A stretch of DNA of 64,000 bases from Muricoccus pecuniae. GTDB taxonomy: Bacteria > Pseudomonadota > Alphaproteobacteria > Acetobacterales > Acetobacteraceae. The stretch is from contig NZ_JACIJD010000021.1 in NCBI RefSeq assembly GCF_014199205.1, positions 1-64,000 on the forward strand. Reading direction: 5' to 3'. Of this stretch, positions 20,674-30,349 are shown piece after piece; the stretch's first letter is position 1; the number at the start of each line of letters is the position of its first letter. The position numbers were made by a program, and so were the translations under genes. The notes under the pieces are model-generated. The model had not been told where the DNA came from. It saw only the letters and a list, made by a program, of their open reading frames with translations, and ran no database searches.

Positions 20674-22125
20674 CTAGCCCGCCGTCGCCCGGCTCCGCGC
20701 GATGATCCCCGTGGTGGAGCGCCCGGGGACGAGGTCGATCAGCGCCACGCGCCCGCCGCGCGCCCGCACGACATCGCCGCCCACGACGTCCTCCTCCCGG
20801 TAGTCCGCGCCCTTGAACAGCACGTCCGGCTGGAGGCGCCGGATCAGCTCCAGGGGCGTGTCCTCCGCGAAGGCGAGGACGAGATCGACGGATCCCAGCG
20901 CCGCGATCACCGCCAGCCGGTCCTCCAGCGCATTCACCGGGCGCGTGGGGCCCTTCAGCCGCCGCACGCTGTCATCCGTGTTCAGCGCCACCACCAGCCG
21001 GTCGCATTTCGCCCGGGCGGCCTGGAGCATGGTGACATGGCCGCGGTGGAGGATGTCGAAGCACCCGTTGGTGAAGCCGATCTCCAGCCCCCGCCGGCGC
21101 CATGCCTCGATGACCGGGATCGCCCGCCCCGGCGAGGGGGCAATCTTGCCCTCGATGCCGCCGTCGCCCGGTGCATCCGCCTCCAGGGCCGCGGCGAGTT
21201 CCGCGATGTCGAGCGTGGCCGTGCCGAGCTTGCCCACCACCACCCCGGCCGCTGCATTGGCGATCCGCATGGCGCGCGGCAGCGGGTTCCCGGCGGCGAC
21301 GGCGAGCGCCAGGGCGGCGATCACCGTGTCCCCCGCGCCGGAGACGTCGAACACCTCCTTCGCGTGGGCGGGCACGGTGTGGACGCCGCCCCCGGCCTCC
21401 ACCAGCAGCATCCCCTTCTCCGAGCGGGTGACGAGGATGGCGCCCACCCCGGAGGGGCCGAGCAGGGCGCGGGCGGCGGCGGCCAGCTCCTCCTCTGTCC
21501 CCGTCGGGCCAGGGGCGGCGGCGCGCAGCTCCTTCAGGTTCGGCGTCAGCAGCGTGGCCCCGGCATAGAAGCCGAAATCCGGCCGCTTGGGATCGACCAG
21601 CACGGGCAGGCCGAGGCGGCGGGCCGCGCCGATCGCGTGGCGCACGACATCCTCGCGCAGCAGCCCCTTGGCGTAGTCCGAGAGGACGAGGGCGTGGCAG
21701 CCCGGCAGCAGCGCCTCCACCCGCTCGCGGATGGCGGCGGCCTCCGCGTCCGCGATCGGGCCCGTTTCCTCCTCGTCCAGGCGCACGACGTGCTGGTGGC
21801 CGGCGATGATCCGCGTCTTGGCGATGGTCGGGCGCAGGGAGCAGGTGGTGGTGGCGTCCACCAGCCCCGGCGTGCCGGCGATCAGCGCCGTGACCTCCCG
21901 CCCCGCGGCATCGGCGCCCACCACGCCCACCAGCACGGCCTCGCCGCCGAGGGAGGCGATGTTGCGCGCCACGTTCCCCGCGCCGCCGAGCATGGCGCGG
22001 TTCTCACCCATCCGCACCACGGGCACGGGCGCCTCGGGCGAGATCCGGTCGATCCGCCCGTAGTGGAAGCGGTCCAGCATCACGTCGCCCAGGCACAGGA
22101 TGCGCCGGCCGGTGAAATCGATCAT
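20674..22125 (-). CDS. hldE: Bifunctional heptose-7-phosphate kinase / heptose-1-phosphate adenylyltransferase
   Basis: A 483-residue fusion making ADP-heptose for the lipopolysaccharide inner core. The N-terminal PfkB-type kinase shows GDVMLDRFHYGRIDRISPEAP, MLGGAGNVARNIASLGG, VLSDYAKGLL and the anion-hole FDVSGAGDTVIAALALA. The C-terminal nucleotidyltransferase shows FTNGCFDILHRGHVTMLQAA (HxGH), ALNTDDSVRRLKGPTRPV and LVPGRSTTGII. The ATG at 22125 overlaps the stop of the epimerase gene by ATGA and follows an AGGAGG Shine-Dalgarno inside it, so the two are translationally coupled. An extended frame upstream adds non-family residues. Confidence 0.96.
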   Translation of the reverse strand: MIDFTGRRILCLGDVMLDRFHYGRIDRISPEAPVPVVRMGENRAMLGGAGNVARNIASLGGEAVLVGVVGADAAGREVTALIAGTPGLVDATTTCSLRPTIAKTRIIAGHQHVVRLDEEETGPIADAEAAAIRERVEALLPGCHALVLSDYAKGLLREDVVRHAIGAARRLGLPVLVDPKRPDFGFYAGATLLTPNLKELRAAAPGPTGTEEELAAAARALLGPSGVGAILVTRSEKGMLLVEAGGGVHTVPAHAKEVFDVSGAGDTVIAALALAVAAGNPLPRAMRIANAAAGVVVGKLGTATLDIAELAAALEADAPGDGGIEGKIAPSPGRAIPVIEAWRRRGLEIGFTNGCFDILHRGHVTMLQAARAKCDRLVVALNTDDSVRRLKGPTRPVNALEDRLAVIAALGSVDLVLAFAEDTPLELIRRLQPDVLFKGADYREEDVVGGDVVRARGGRVALIDLVPGRSTTGIIARSRATAG

Positions 22126-23300
22126 GCCACGCCCCTCCTGCCCGGGCCGTCCGCGGGTTCCGCGGACTCCGCGGGGGAGATAGCGGGTTTCTCGCCGCGC
22201 GTCCCCGGCCCGGCGGCGGTGAGGATGCCGGCGGTGAGATGGTAGAGGCTGCTCGCCGGCGCCGGGCCGGGCAGAGGGCGGCCCTCCGGGTCCAGCCGCT
22301 CGAACCACAGGCCGGGCGGCGCGCCGCCGAGATGCCGCCAGAGCGCCGAGAGGGCGCGGGAGAGTCCCGCCTCCGTCGCGTCCGGGCGCAGGGCCTCGGA
22401 TTTCAGCCGCTCCGTCTGCGGCCAGAGGCGCGAGCCCGGCGCCTTCACCGCCCCGTCGCTCCAGAGCTCGTCGCGCAGCGTGCCGAGGGCGGGGTTCACC
22501 CCGTGCCGGTCCACGAAGCCGAGCAGCCCGGGGAGGGCCACCCCGCCGGGCCCGCCCAGCGCCTGGCCCCCCCATTGCAGCAGCCAGACCCATTCGCAGT
22601 GATGGCCGGGCTCCACCGCGTGGCGCCCGCCATCCTGCAGCGGCACCCAGGCCTCGTCGTAGTATTCGGCCAGGGTGCCGGTGGCGGGGTGGAAGAAGCG
22701 GGTGGCGAAGAGCCCCGCCATCTCCCCTGCCCGGTCCCGGAAGGGGGGCTCCCCGAACGCCTCCCAGGCGGCGAGGCAGGCCTCCAGCATGTGCATGTGC
22801 GGGTTCTGGCGGCGCGGCAGGGAAGGGGGCAGGCCCTCGACATAGCCGCCCATCGGGTGCCGGAAGCGCGCATCCAGCAGGGCGAGCAGGGCCAGCGCCT
22901 CCCGCCGCAGCGGCTCCGGCGGCAGGACCCGCGCGGCGCTGGCAAGGGCGAGCAGGACGAAGGCGTGGTCGTAGAGGTCGCGGTGGTCGTCCCGCACCGA
23001 GCCGTCGAGGCCGAAGAGCCGGGCATAGCCCCCATCCTCCTGCCGCGCGCGGCGCCGCAGGAAGTCCACGCCCAGCTCAACCGCCTCCGCCGCGCGGGGC
23101 AGGCCGGCGGCATGGGCCTCGGCGAAGACATAGACCTGCCGCGCCGCCACGCGCAGCCGGCGGAAGTCGGCGGTGCAGTGCGGCGCGTCCAGCTCCAGCG
23201 ATTCGTGGAAGCCGCCGCGCGGCCAATCCACGCCCCTCTCCAGCCAGAGGGGCCAGGAGAGGTCGCGCAGCCAGGTCAGGGCATCACGGAGGGTCGGCAT
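22122..23300 (-). CDS. AGE-family sugar epimerase/isomerase
   Basis: A 392-residue (alpha/alpha)6-barrel of the N-acylglucosamine 2-epimerase family. It has GVDWPRGGFHESL, FRRLRVAARQVYVFAEAH, DLYDHAFVLLALA, QNPHMHMLEACLAAWEA and PGHHCEWVWLLQWGG, which carry the conserved Arg, His and Glu residues of the active-site funnel. Many relatives isomerise mannose or mannose 6-phosphate and fructose. Placement before hldE with an ATGA overlap suggests a sugar-phosphate isomerisation that feeds the heptose or surface-glycan pathway, but this is inference. The C-terminal 30 residues are disordered and not conserved with the family. Confidence 0.87.
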   Translation of the reverse strand: MPTLRDALTWLRDLSWPLWLERGVDWPRGGFHESLELDAPHCTADFRRLRVAARQVYVFAEAHAAGLPRAAEAVELGVDFLRRRARQEDGGYARLFGLDGSVRDDHRDLYDHAFVLLALASAARVLPPEPLRREALALLALLDARFRHPMGGYVEGLPPSLPRRQNPHMHMLEACLAAWEAFGEPPFRDRAGEMAGLFATRFFHPATGTLAEYYDEAWVPLQDGGRHAVEPGHHCEWVWLLQWGGQALGGPGGVALPGLLGFVDRHGVNPALGTLRDELWSDGAVKAPGSRLWPQTERLKSEALRPDATEAGLSRALSALWRHLGGAPPGLWFERLDPEGRPLPGPAPASSLYHLTAGILTAAGPGTRGEKPAISPAESAEPADGPGRRGVA

Positions 23301-23344
23301 CGCCCCCGGGGCTTAGCCGAAAAAGATGGACAGGACGTATCCCC

Positions 23345-24382
23345 TCAGGCCGGGAAGATGCGCGCGGCCTGCGCCTCGAGCGCGCAGGGCTCCCCGCGGC
23401 GGGGCAGGGGGGCGTCCGGCGCCGCCACCGCGTCGAAGGAGCCCCGGGGGCCCGTGACCACCAGCCGCGTGCCGGGCCCGGCCGGGCGGAGGGCGCGGAG
23501 GGTGAAGGGGCCGTCCGGCGCCGCGCGCGCCAGCAGCTCGTGCGGGCGGATGAAGGCGAGCGCCCGCCCCTCCGGCGCCTGGACGGGCAGGGGCGGCAGG
23601 GCATCGCCCTCGAAATGCGCGACGCCGGCCCGCACCGTGCAGAGGAGGCGGTTCGCCTCGCCGAGGAAGCCGGCCACGAAGGCGTCCGCCGGGTTCTCCA
23701 GCAGCGCGTCCGGCGTGCCGAACTGCGCGATCCGGCCCGCGCGCATCACCGCCACGCGGTCCGCCACCTCCATCGCCTCGTCCTGGTCGTGGGTGACGAG
23801 GATGGTGGTGATGCCCACCTCCTCCTGCAGGCCGCGCAGCCAGAGGCGCAGGTCCTTGCGCACCTGGGCATCGAGCGCGCCGAAAGGCTCGTCCAGCAGC
23901 AGCAGCGAGGGCTCGATGGCCAGGGCGCGCGCCAGCGCCACGCGCTGCCTCTGCCCGCCCGAGAGCTGGTCGGGGTAGCGCCGCTCCATCTCAGGAATCT
24001 GCACGAGGGAGAGCAGCCGCCGCACGCGCTCCGCGATCTCGGCCGCGGGCGGGCGGTTCCGCCGCCGCACGCGCAGCCCGAAGGCGACGTTTGAGAAGAC
24101 GTCCATGTGGCGGAAGAGCGCGTAGCTCTGGAAGACGAAGCCGATGCCGCGCTCGCGCGCCGGCACCCCCGCCATGTCCCGCCCGCCGATCGCGACGCTG
24201 CCCGCATCCGCGTGGTCCAGCCCGCCGAGGATGCGCAGCAAGGTCGTCTTGCCGCTGCCCGAGGGGCCGAGGAGCGCCACGAACTCCCCCGGCCGCACGG
24301 AGAGGCTGACGCCGTCCAGCGCCGCGGCGCCCGGGCCGAAGCGCCGCGCGACATCCCTGATCTCGACGCCCGTACCGCTCAT
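23345..24382 (-). CDS. cysA: Sulfate/thiosulfate ABC importer, ATPase subunit
   Basis: A 345-residue ABC ATPase. It has Walker A in [16 protein letters not shown], the Q-loop [21 protein letters not shown], the signature [16 protein letters not shown], Walker [14 protein letters not shown] and the H-loop [14 protein letters not shown]. The C-terminal OB-like regulatory region (about residue 240 onward) matches the MalK/CysA style. It is the last gene of the sulfate cluster sbp-cysT-cysW-cysA on the minus strand. A gap of 30 bp separates it from cysW. Powers sulfate import across the inner membrane. Confidence 0.94.
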   Translation of the reverse strand: MSGTGVEIRDVARRFGPGAAALDGVSLSVRPGEFVALLGPSGSGKTTLLRILGGLDHADAGSVAIGGRDMAGVPARERGIGFVFQSYALFRHMDVFSNVAFGLRVRRRNRPPAAEIAERVRRLLSLVQIPEMERRYPDQLSGGQRQRVALARALAIEPSLLLLDEPFGALDAQVRKDLRLWLRGLQEEVGITTILVTHDQDEAMEVADRVAVMRAGRIAQFGTPDALLENPADAFVAGFLGEANRLLCTVRAGVAHFEGDALPPLPVQAPEGRALAFIRPHELLARAAPDGPFTLRALRPAGPGTRLVVTGPRGSFDAVAAPDAPLPRRGEPCALEAQAARIFPA

Positions 24383-24412
24383 GCCCGCATCATCGCCCGG
24401 TGCCGCGCGGGG

Positions 24413-25249
24413 TCAATGCACCATCTCCCGCCGCCCGGAGAGGCGCTCCAGCACCGTCTTCGCGACGAGCGTGACGAGGGCCAGCAGCGCGAGCAGCGCG
24501 GCGACGGCGAAGGCCGCCGCGAACTGGTACTCGTTGTAGAGGATCTCGATGTGCAGCGGCATCGTGTTCGTCTCCCCCCTGATATGGCCGGAGACGACGG
24601 AGACGGCGCCGAACTCCCCCATCGCGCGCGCGTTGCAGAGGAGCACGCCCGAGAGCAGCGCCCATTTGATGTTGGGCAGCGTGACCAGCCGGAAGGTCTG
24701 CCAGCCGCCCGCGCCCAGAGTCGCCGCCGCCTCCTCCTCCGCGCGCCCCTGTTCCTGCATGAGCGGGATGAGCGTGCGCGCGACGAAGGGGAAGGTGACG
24801 AAGACGGTCGCCAGCACGAGGCCGGGAAGGGCGAAGACGATCTGGATGTCCCGCGATTGCAGCCACGGTCCGAACCAGCCCTGCGCCCCGAAGAGGAGCA
24901 CGAAGACCATGCCGGAGATGACGGGGGAGACGGAGAAGGGCAGCTCGATCAGCGCGGTCAGCAGCCGCTTGCCCGGGAAGTCGTACTTCGCCACGCACCA
25001 GGCCGCGGCGATGCCGCCGATCGTGTTCACCGGCACGGAGATGGCCGCCACCAGCAGGGTGAGGCGGATCGCGGCCATCGCGTCGGGGTCGGCATAGGCG
25101 TCCAGCACCGTGCCCCAGCCGCGCCGCAGCGCCTCGGTGAAGACCGCGGCCAGCGGCAGGGCGAGGAAAACCGTGAGCAGCAGGAAGGCGAGGATCGCCA
25201 CCCCCCATCGGAGCGGCGCCGGATCGCGCGCGGCGGGGCCAGGGGTCAA
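24413..25249 (-). CDS. cysW: Sulfate ABC importer, permease CysW
   Basis: A 278-residue inner-membrane permease with six hydrophobic segments and the conserved cytoplasmic EAA-type loop [22 protein letters not shown] that docks CysA. The piece [26 protein letters not shown] is typical of CysW. The start I favour is a TTG at 25249 after GGTGAGG. The frame is open for 39 codons further upstream, but those residues are Arg/Cys-rich and non-family, and they lie within the coding region of the preceding permease. Confidence 0.92.
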   Translation of the reverse strand: MTPGPAARDPAPLRWGVAILAFLLLTVFLALPLAAVFTEALRRGWGTVLDAYADPDAMAAIRLTLLVAAISVPVNTIGGIAAAWCVAKYDFPGKRLLTALIELPFSVSPVISGMVFVLLFGAQGWFGPWLQSRDIQIVFALPGLVLATVFVTFPFVARTLIPLMQEQGRAEEEAAATLGAGGWQTFRLVTLPNIKWALLSGVLLCNARAMGEFGAVSVVSGHIRGETNTMPLHIEILYNEYQFAAAFAVAALLALLALVTLVAKTVLERLSGRREMVH

Positions 25250-25259
25250 GCGGCCGGCC

Positions 25260-26093
25260 TCACCCGCGCCGCCCCGGCCGCAGCCATGCCTGGACGAGGC
25301 CGAGCAGCAGCAGCGCGAGGAAGGAGACCGCCAGCATCGCCAGCCCGATCGCCGCCGCGCCGGCATAGTCGAAGGCCTCCAGCCGCTGCACGATCAGCAG
25401 CGGCGCGATCTCGCTGACCATGGGGCGGTTGCCGGCGATGAAGATCACGCTGCCATACTCGCCCACGGCGCGGGCGAAGGCGAGGCCGAAGCCCGTCAGC
25501 AGCGCGGGCGCGAGGGCGGGCAGCACCACCCGCACGAGCGCCTGCGCGCGCCCGGCCCCCAGCGTCGCCGCCGCCTCCTCCGCCTCCGTGCCGAGGTCGC
25601 GCAGCACGGGCTCGACCGTCCGCACCGCGAAGGGAAGGCCGACGAACATCATCGCGACGAAGACGCCGAACGGGGTGTAGGCCACCGCCACGCCGATCTC
25701 CTTCAGCGGCGCGCCCAGCCAGCCGTTCGGCGCGAAGAGCGCGGTGAGCGCGAGCCCCGCGACGGCGGTGGGCAGGGCGAAGGGCAGGTCCACCATCGCG
25801 TCCAGCAACCGCCGCCCGGGAAAGCGCATCCGCACGAGCACCCAGGCCACGAGCAGCCCGAGCGGCAGGTTCGCGAGCGCCGAGAGCAGCGCCGAGCCGA
25901 AGGAGAGGCGCAGCGCCGCCAGCACCCGCGCGTCCGACAGCGCGCGGATCACGCCCGACACGCCCAGCTCCCAGGGCCGCAGCGCCAGCGCCGAGAGCGG
26001 CACGAGCACGATCAGCGACAGCCAGGCGAGCGTCACGCCGAGCGAGAGGCCGAAGCCCGGCAGCGGGTCGCGATGGGCGCGGGCCGTGGTCAA
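25260..26093 (-). CDS. cysT: Sulfate ABC importer, permease CysT
   Basis: A 277-residue permease partner of CysW. It carries [23 protein letters not shown] as the first membrane helix, [22 protein letters not shown], the EAA loop [21 protein letters not shown] and [26 protein letters not shown] at 26093 overlaps the stop of the binding-protein gene as TTGA, so translation is probably coupled. No clear Shine-Dalgarno precedes it, which supports coupling over independent initiation. The frame continues open upstream, but only inside the binding-protein gene. Confidence 0.92.
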   Translation of the reverse strand: MTTARAHRDPLPGFGLSLGVTLAWLSLIVLVPLSALALRPWELGVSGVIRALSDARVLAALRLSFGSALLSALANLPLGLLVAWVLVRMRFPGRRLLDAMVDLPFALPTAVAGLALTALFAPNGWLGAPLKEIGVAVAYTPFGVFVAMMFVGLPFAVRTVEPVLRDLGTEAEEAAATLGAGRAQALVRVVLPALAPALLTGFGLAFARAVGEYGSVIFIAGNRPMVSEIAPLLIVQRLEAFDYAGAAAIGLAMLAVSFLALLLLGLVQAWLRPGRRG

Positions 26094-27115
26094 CGCGCGG
26101 GCCGGTAGGCGCGGTCGAAGCTGCCGCCATCGGCGAAATGCGCGCGATGCGCTGCCGCCCAGCCGCCGAACTCCCCGTCCACCGTGACGAGGTTCATCTC
26201 GGGGAAGCGGATCGTGGCGGCGGAGAGCGCCGCCGGGTCGCGCGGGCGGTAGAAGTTGCGCGCCGCGATCTCCTGCCCCTCGCGCGTGTAGAGATGGCGC
26301 AGATAGGCCTCGGCCAGCGCGCGCGTGCCGCGGCGCTCCACGTTGCGGTCCACCACCGCCACCGAGGGCTCCGCCAGGATGGAGACGGAGGGGGCGACGA
26401 TGTCGAACCCGCCCTCGCCGAACTCCTTCATGGCGAGATAGGCCTCGTTCTCCCAGGCGAGCAGCACGTCGCCCTGGCCGCGCTGGACGAAGCTGGTGGT
26501 CGATCCGCGCGCGCCCGTGTCCAGCACGGCCACCCCGCGCATGAGCCTGCCCAGGAACTCCTCTGCCGTGGCATCGGACCCGCCGGGCTGGCGCCGTGCC
26601 CAGGCCCAGGCGGCGAGGTAGTTCCAACGCGCCCCGCCCGAGGTCTTCGGATTGGGCGTGACGATGCTCACCCCGTCCTTCACCAGGTCCCCCCAGTCCC
26701 GCAGCCCCTTCGGGTTCCCCTTGCGCACGAGGAAGACGATGGTGCTGGTGTAGGGCGCGCTGTTGTTGGGCAGGCGCGTGATCCAGTCGCGCTCGATCAG
26801 CCCGCGCTCGGCGATGGCGTCGATGTCGTAGGCGAGGGCGAGGGTGACGACATCCGCCTGCTGCCCGTCGATCACCGTGCGCGCCTGCGCGCCCGACCCG
26901 CCATGGGAGGTGTTCACCCGCACGCGCTGCCCGCCGTTCTCGCTCGCCCAGCGCGCGGCGAAGGCGGCGTTGAAGGCGCGGTACAGCTCCCGCGTCGGGT
27001 CGTAGCTCACATTGAGCAGCGTCGGCGTGGACTGCGCCCGGGCGCCGCCCGCCGCGAGGGCTGCGGCGCCGAGCAGGGTGCCGGCCAGGCTGCGGCGCGA
27101 TTGGATGATGTTCAT
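26090..27115 (-). CDS. Periplasmic sulfate/thiosulfate-binding protein
   Basis: A 341-residue solute-binding protein. An N-terminal signal peptide ([21 protein letters not shown]) is followed by the family start [16 protein letters not shown]. Sulfate-binding elements include [43 protein letters not shown] and [16 protein letters not shown]. The ATG at 27115 has AGAGGAG just upstream. It is the first gene of the sulfate cluster and captures sulfate in the periplasm for CysTWA. The gene names sbp and cysP both exist for such proteins, and I cannot choose from sequence. Confidence 0.94.
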   Translation of the reverse strand: MNIIQSRRSLAGTLLGAAALAAGGARAQSTPTLLNVSYDPTRELYRAFNAAFAARWASENGGQRVRVNTSHGGSGAQARTVIDGQQADVVTLALAYDIDAIAERGLIERDWITRLPNNSAPYTSTIVFLVRKGNPKGLRDWGDLVKDGVSIVTPNPKTSGGARWNYLAAWAWARRQPGGSDATAEEFLGRLMRGVAVLDTGARGSTTSFVQRGQGDVLLAWENEAYLAMKEFGEGGFDIVAPSVSILAEPSVAVVDRNVERRGTRALAEAYLRHLYTREGQEIAARNFYRPRDPAALSAATIRFPEMNLVTVDGEFGGWAAAHRAHFADGGSFDRAYRPAR

Positions 27116-27307
27116 CGCGTCTCCTCTGCCGCCGGGCTGGTGCGGCTCGCCCTCGTGGCGGGAGGGGGAGCTTGGAGTGCCGGGAGAGGCGGCGGAATTC
27201 ACCATTCCGTCAGCGCGCCGCTCAGCACTGCACAGGAATAGGTTGTGGAATTGCGGTGACGGGCCGGGAGGTTCCCCTGCCCGCCAGTTTGCCCGACCAT
27301 TCCCGCA
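27116..27307. promoter_or_regulatory. Divergent promoter region, sulfate cluster / hydrolase
   Basis: A 192-bp gap between divergent starts. Around 27225-27250 it holds an A/T-richer patch (AGGAATAGGTTGTGGAATTG) that could be promoter or regulator site. I cannot assign a CysB-type box with confidence. Confidence 0.3.
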
Positions 27308-28129
27308 ATGCAGAGCGCCGATGCCACGGTCCGGCTGGACCACCTCTCCGCCACCGCCGCCCGCGCGGAAACCCCGGCCGGGGCGGGGCGGATTGTCTGG
27401 CACGAATGGGGCGAGGGACCGCCCGTCGTGCTGCTCCATGGCGGGGCCGGGTCCTGGCGCCACTGGGCGCGCAACATCGGGCCGCTGGCGAGGCGCCGCC
27501 GCGTGCTGGCGCCCGATCTCCCGGGCCTCGGCGAATCGGACCTCCCGCCGGCCGGCACGGAGCTGCCGGGATACGCCGCCCTCGTCGCGGAGGGGATCGC
27601 CGCGCGGCTGGGCGGGGGCGCCGCCTACGACCTCGTCGGCTTCTCCTTCGGCGCGACCATCGCCGGCCTCGTCGCGGCGCGGGGCGGCGGGGCGGCCTCC
27701 CTGACCCTGCTCGGCGCCGGCTCGCTCGGCCTGCCGCGGCAGCCCGTGCCGCTCGTTCCCGTGCGTGACCGGGTGGGGGAGGACAGGGCCGCCGCGCACC
27801 GGGAGAACCTCGCCCGGCTGATGATCCACGACCCCGCCCGTATCGACGCCGAGGCCCTCGCCATCCAGGCCTGGAACAGCGACCACGCCCGCTTCCGCAG
27901 CCGGAGCGTGACGGGCCCCGCCTCCCTGCGCGACGCGCTGGAGGGGAGCCGGCTGCCGCTCCGCGTGATCTACGGGGAGCATGACGCGATCGTGGTGCCC
28001 CATCTGGCGGATCGGATCAGCTTCTTCCGCGCGCGCGGCGCGGAGCCGCTGGTGGTGCCCGGCGCCGGGCACTGGGTCGCCTTCGAGGCGGCCGGGGCGG
28101 TGAACGCCGCCCTGGCCCCCGGGACTTAA
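27308..28129 (+). CDS. Alpha/beta-fold hydrolase
   Basis: A 273-residue alpha/beta hydrolase with the oxyanion-hole [14 protein letters not shown], nucleophile elbow [12 protein letters not shown] (Ser), acid VIYGEHDAI (Asp) and catalytic His in [11 protein letters not shown]. The triad is complete. The small cap between the elbow and the acid is rich in Arg. The family includes esterases, C-C hydrolases and haloperoxidases, and I cannot choose. It stands alone on the plus strand, divergent from the sulfate cluster. Confidence 0.87.
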   Translation: MQSADATVRLDHLSATAARAETPAGAGRIVWHEWGEGPPVVLLHGGAGSWRHWARNIGPLARRRRVLAPDLPGLGESDLPPAGTELPGYAALVAEGIAARLGGGAAYDLVGFSFGATIAGLVAARGGGAASLTLLGAGSLGLPRQPVPLVPVRDRVGEDRAAAHRENLARLMIHDPARIDAEALAIQAWNSDHARFRSRSVTGPASLRDALEGSRLPLRVIYGEHDAIVVPHLADRISFFRARGAEPLVVPGAGHWVAFEAAGAVNAALAPGT

Positions 28130-28137
28130 GAGCAGGG

Positions 28138-28965
28138 CTACTCCGCCCGCCCCCGCGGCGCGCCCTCCGCCGGCTGCTCCGGCGCCCCGGCGTCGCGCGG
28201 CGACGCGGCATCGCGTGGCGACGCGGCATCACGCGGTGATGCGGATTCGCGGGGCGGCGGGGCGGGGGGCTCCGGGGCGGGGCGGGTGGTCTCCCGCGCC
28301 GGGGCCTCGGCCGGGGGAGGGGCGGGCGGCGGCGTCACCTCGCGCGGCGGCGGCTCCGCGGGCGGCTCGGCCGGCGGGCGCACCGTCTCGCGCGCCGGGG
28401 CGGATGGCGGGGGCGCCGGGGGCGGCGGCACCTCGCGCGCGGGCGGGCGGGGCGCCTCCTCTGAGCGCGGCTCGGCCGGGGCGCGTTCCGGCACCGGCGC
28501 GGTGACGGGCATCACCACCACGGAGACGCTGCGGGCCACGGTGTTGCCGGTGGTGCGGCTGAAGCCGGCGACCCGCGCCTCGGAGCGCAGCCGGGACTCG
28601 GGCAGCCCCGCCGCGCGCAGGGCCTCGCGCACCGCGCGGGCGCGGCGGGCGGCGAGTTGCACGCTCGTCTGCTGCCCGCCCTCGCGCCGGGCATGGCCGA
28701 GGATGCAGGCGTTGCGGTCCGGCTCGCGCTTCAGCAGCGCGACGGCGGCCCCGAGATTGGCGCGGGCGGCCTCGGTGACCGTGTCCCGCCCGGCGGCGAA
28801 GGGGATCTCGAAGACGTCGTCCTCCAGCTCCTCCGCCCCGGCGCAGCTGAAGGGCGGCGGCGGCCGGCCGGGCGCCTGGGCGAGGGCGGGGCCGGCGGCA
28901 AGGGCGAGGAGAAGGGCGGCGGCCCCCAGGGGTAGGAGCGGGGGCAGGCGCGGGGGCAAGGGCAT
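28138..28965 (-). CDS. OmpA-like protein with Pro-rich C-terminal tail
   Basis: A 275-residue exported protein. Signal peptide: [21 protein letters not shown]. The middle (about residues 40-150) follows the OmpA peptidoglycan-binding fold: [26 protein letters not shown], then [13 protein letters not shown], then [23 protein letters not shown]. The usual peptidoglycan contact Asp is not obvious, so binding is uncertain. From about 155 the tail is Pro/Ala/Glu/Arg-rich and repetitive, ending in three copies of ASPRDA. Its ATG overlaps the stop of the JmjC gene (ATGA). Confidence 0.75.
   Translation of the reverse strand: MPLPPRLPPLLPLGAAALLLALAAGPALAQAPGRPPPPFSCAGAEELEDDVFEIPFAAGRDTVTEAARANLGAAVALLKREPDRNACILGHARREGGQQTSVQLAARRARAVREALRAAGLPESRLRSEARVAGFSRTTGNTVARSVSVVVMPVTAPVPERAPAEPRSEEAPRPPAREVPPPPAPPPSAPARETVRPPAEPPAEPPPREVTPPPAPPPAEAPARETTRPAPEPPAPPPRESASPRDAASPRDAASPRDAGAPEQPAEGAPRGRAE
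28190..28243 (-). repeat. Three 18-bp tandem repeats in the OmpA-like tail
   Basis: Units at 28190-28207, 28208-28225 and 28226-28243 encode ASPRDA three times. They differ mainly at synonymous positions, so the repeat is not very recent. The unit length is a multiple of three and would allow in-frame length change. Confidence 0.9.
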
Positions 28966-30203
28966 CAGAGGGCGGCTCCGGTGGCGGCGAGGGCGCCGGC
29001 GTCGCTCAGCCGGTGCAGCAGGGCGGGGGCGTCCACCGCGGGATGGGCGGCCCGGAGCGCGTCCTCGTCCACCTCGCGCCGGGCGAGGATCCAGTTCGCG
29101 GCCTCCGCCTCGGGCGGGGTAAGGGGAAGGGTGGCGGAGGGGGTCTTGAGCACCCAGTCCGCGCCTCGGCGCACGGGCTTCGCCCCGGTCGGGAGGACGC
29201 GGAAGCCCGCCCCGCCCCCCTCCGGCGCCGCCCCCGCCGCGCCTTCCGGCTCCAGCCCGCGGGCGGCGAGGAGGTTCACCCCGCCGCGGGGATAGCGCGC
29301 CTCCGCCACGTGGCGGGCGAGGACCTGGAGGACCTGCGGGTCCCGCGCCAGCTCGGCGAGCCGCTGGCCCAGCTGGGCGGCGCGGCTGGTGAGGGCGAAC
29401 TGGGCGGCGGGCGTGCCGTCCTGCCGCGGCAGGGGCTGGCGGAACAGGGGCTCCTGCAGCGCCCGCTCGGCCAGCATGTTGGCGAGGTCGAGCCCGATCG
29501 GCGCGTGGACGCCATAGGCGACATGGACCGAGGCCGGGCCCTCGGCCAGGGCGTCGTGGTACCAGCCGCGGGGGAGGTAGAGCAGGTCTCCCGCCTTCAG
29601 CAGCACCTTCTCCCGCAGGGTGCCCCGGGCGCGCTCGTGATGCGCCTGGCCGAGGCTGCGGAAGGCCGGGTGGGGGATGGGGTAGTCGGCGCGGCCGGAC
29701 CAGATGTTCCAGGTCTTCTCGCCCTCCACCTGCACCGCCCAGACGTCGTGGGTGTCGAAATGGGTGGGGAAGGCCTTATGGGCCTGGAAGGAGATGTAGA
29801 CATTCGCCTGGGCGCGGCCGAACCCCGCTCCCTCCAGCGCCTCCGACACGCTCGCCAGCCCGGGGGTGAGGCTGTCCACGTCGTTCAGCACGACGGAGGC
29901 GCCCTTGGCCACCCATTCGCGCAGGCGCCCGGCGTCGGGCTGCATCACCGGCGTGTTGTCGCGGCCCGTGGCGCGGATGCAGTAGGCCTCGGGCGGGACG
30001 GGCTGGATGTCCATCTGCAGCTTGAGGGACTGGCTCGACCAGATATGGGTCTGGTTCAGCAGCCGGTCGATCACGGACCAGGAGAGGACCCCGGCGAACT
30101 TTCCCGCCCCGCCCTTGATGTGCACGGGTTGCCTGTCGTGGAACTCCGCCAGGAACCGCGCGGGGTCCATCGGGGCGAGGAGGTCGGCGAGGGTGAGCTG
30201 CAT
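28965..30203 (-). CDS. JmjC/cupin oxygenase (ribosomal oxygenase-like)
   Basis: A 412-residue Fe(II)/2-oxoglutarate oxygenase-like protein. The JmjC core has HFDTHDVWAVQVEGEKTWNIW with the H-x-D iron ligands and LLYLPRGWYHDALAEG with the distal His. The beginning (LAPMDPARFLAEFHDRQPVHIKG) and the C-terminal winged segment match the bacterial YcfD-type ribosomal-protein hydroxylase layout, of which E. coli YcfD is a known example. Substrate here is unknown. Its TGA overlaps the ATG of the OmpA-like gene, so the two are translated in coupling. Confidence 0.85.
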   Translation of the reverse strand: MQLTLADLLAPMDPARFLAEFHDRQPVHIKGGAGKFAGVLSWSVIDRLLNQTHIWSSQSLKLQMDIQPVPPEAYCIRATGRDNTPVMQPDAGRLREWVAKGASVVLNDVDSLTPGLASVSEALEGAGFGRAQANVYISFQAHKAFPTHFDTHDVWAVQVEGEKTWNIWSGRADYPIPHPAFRSLGQAHHERARGTLREKVLLKAGDLLYLPRGWYHDALAEGPASVHVAYGVHAPIGLDLANMLAERALQEPLFRQPLPRQDGTPAAQFALTSRAAQLGQRLAELARDPQVLQVLARHVAEARYPRGGVNLLAARGLEPEGAAGAAPEGGGAGFRVLPTGAKPVRRGADWVLKTPSATLPLTPPEAEAANWILARREVDEDALRAAHPAVDAPALLHRLSDAGALAATGAAL

Positions 30204-30349
30204 GGCCCCGCCAAGTTAGAGGCGATCGGGGCGGGGCGGCCAGGGGAGGCGGCTGCGAAAAGATTTCCGCCGGGCGAAGGGAAGGGCCCGCCCGCGCTTG
30301 CGCGCCGCGCCCGCCTTCCCGATCCTCCCCCGCGCGGAGGAGAGACGCG
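30204..30349. promoter_or_regulatory. Divergent promoter region, JmjC / glutamate dehydrogenase
   Basis: A 146-bp gap between divergent starts that should hold both promoters. It includes an A/G-rich patch (TGCGAAAAGATTTCCGCC) around 30253-30270. GGAGGAGAG lies just before the glutamate dehydrogenase start. Confidence 0.4.
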
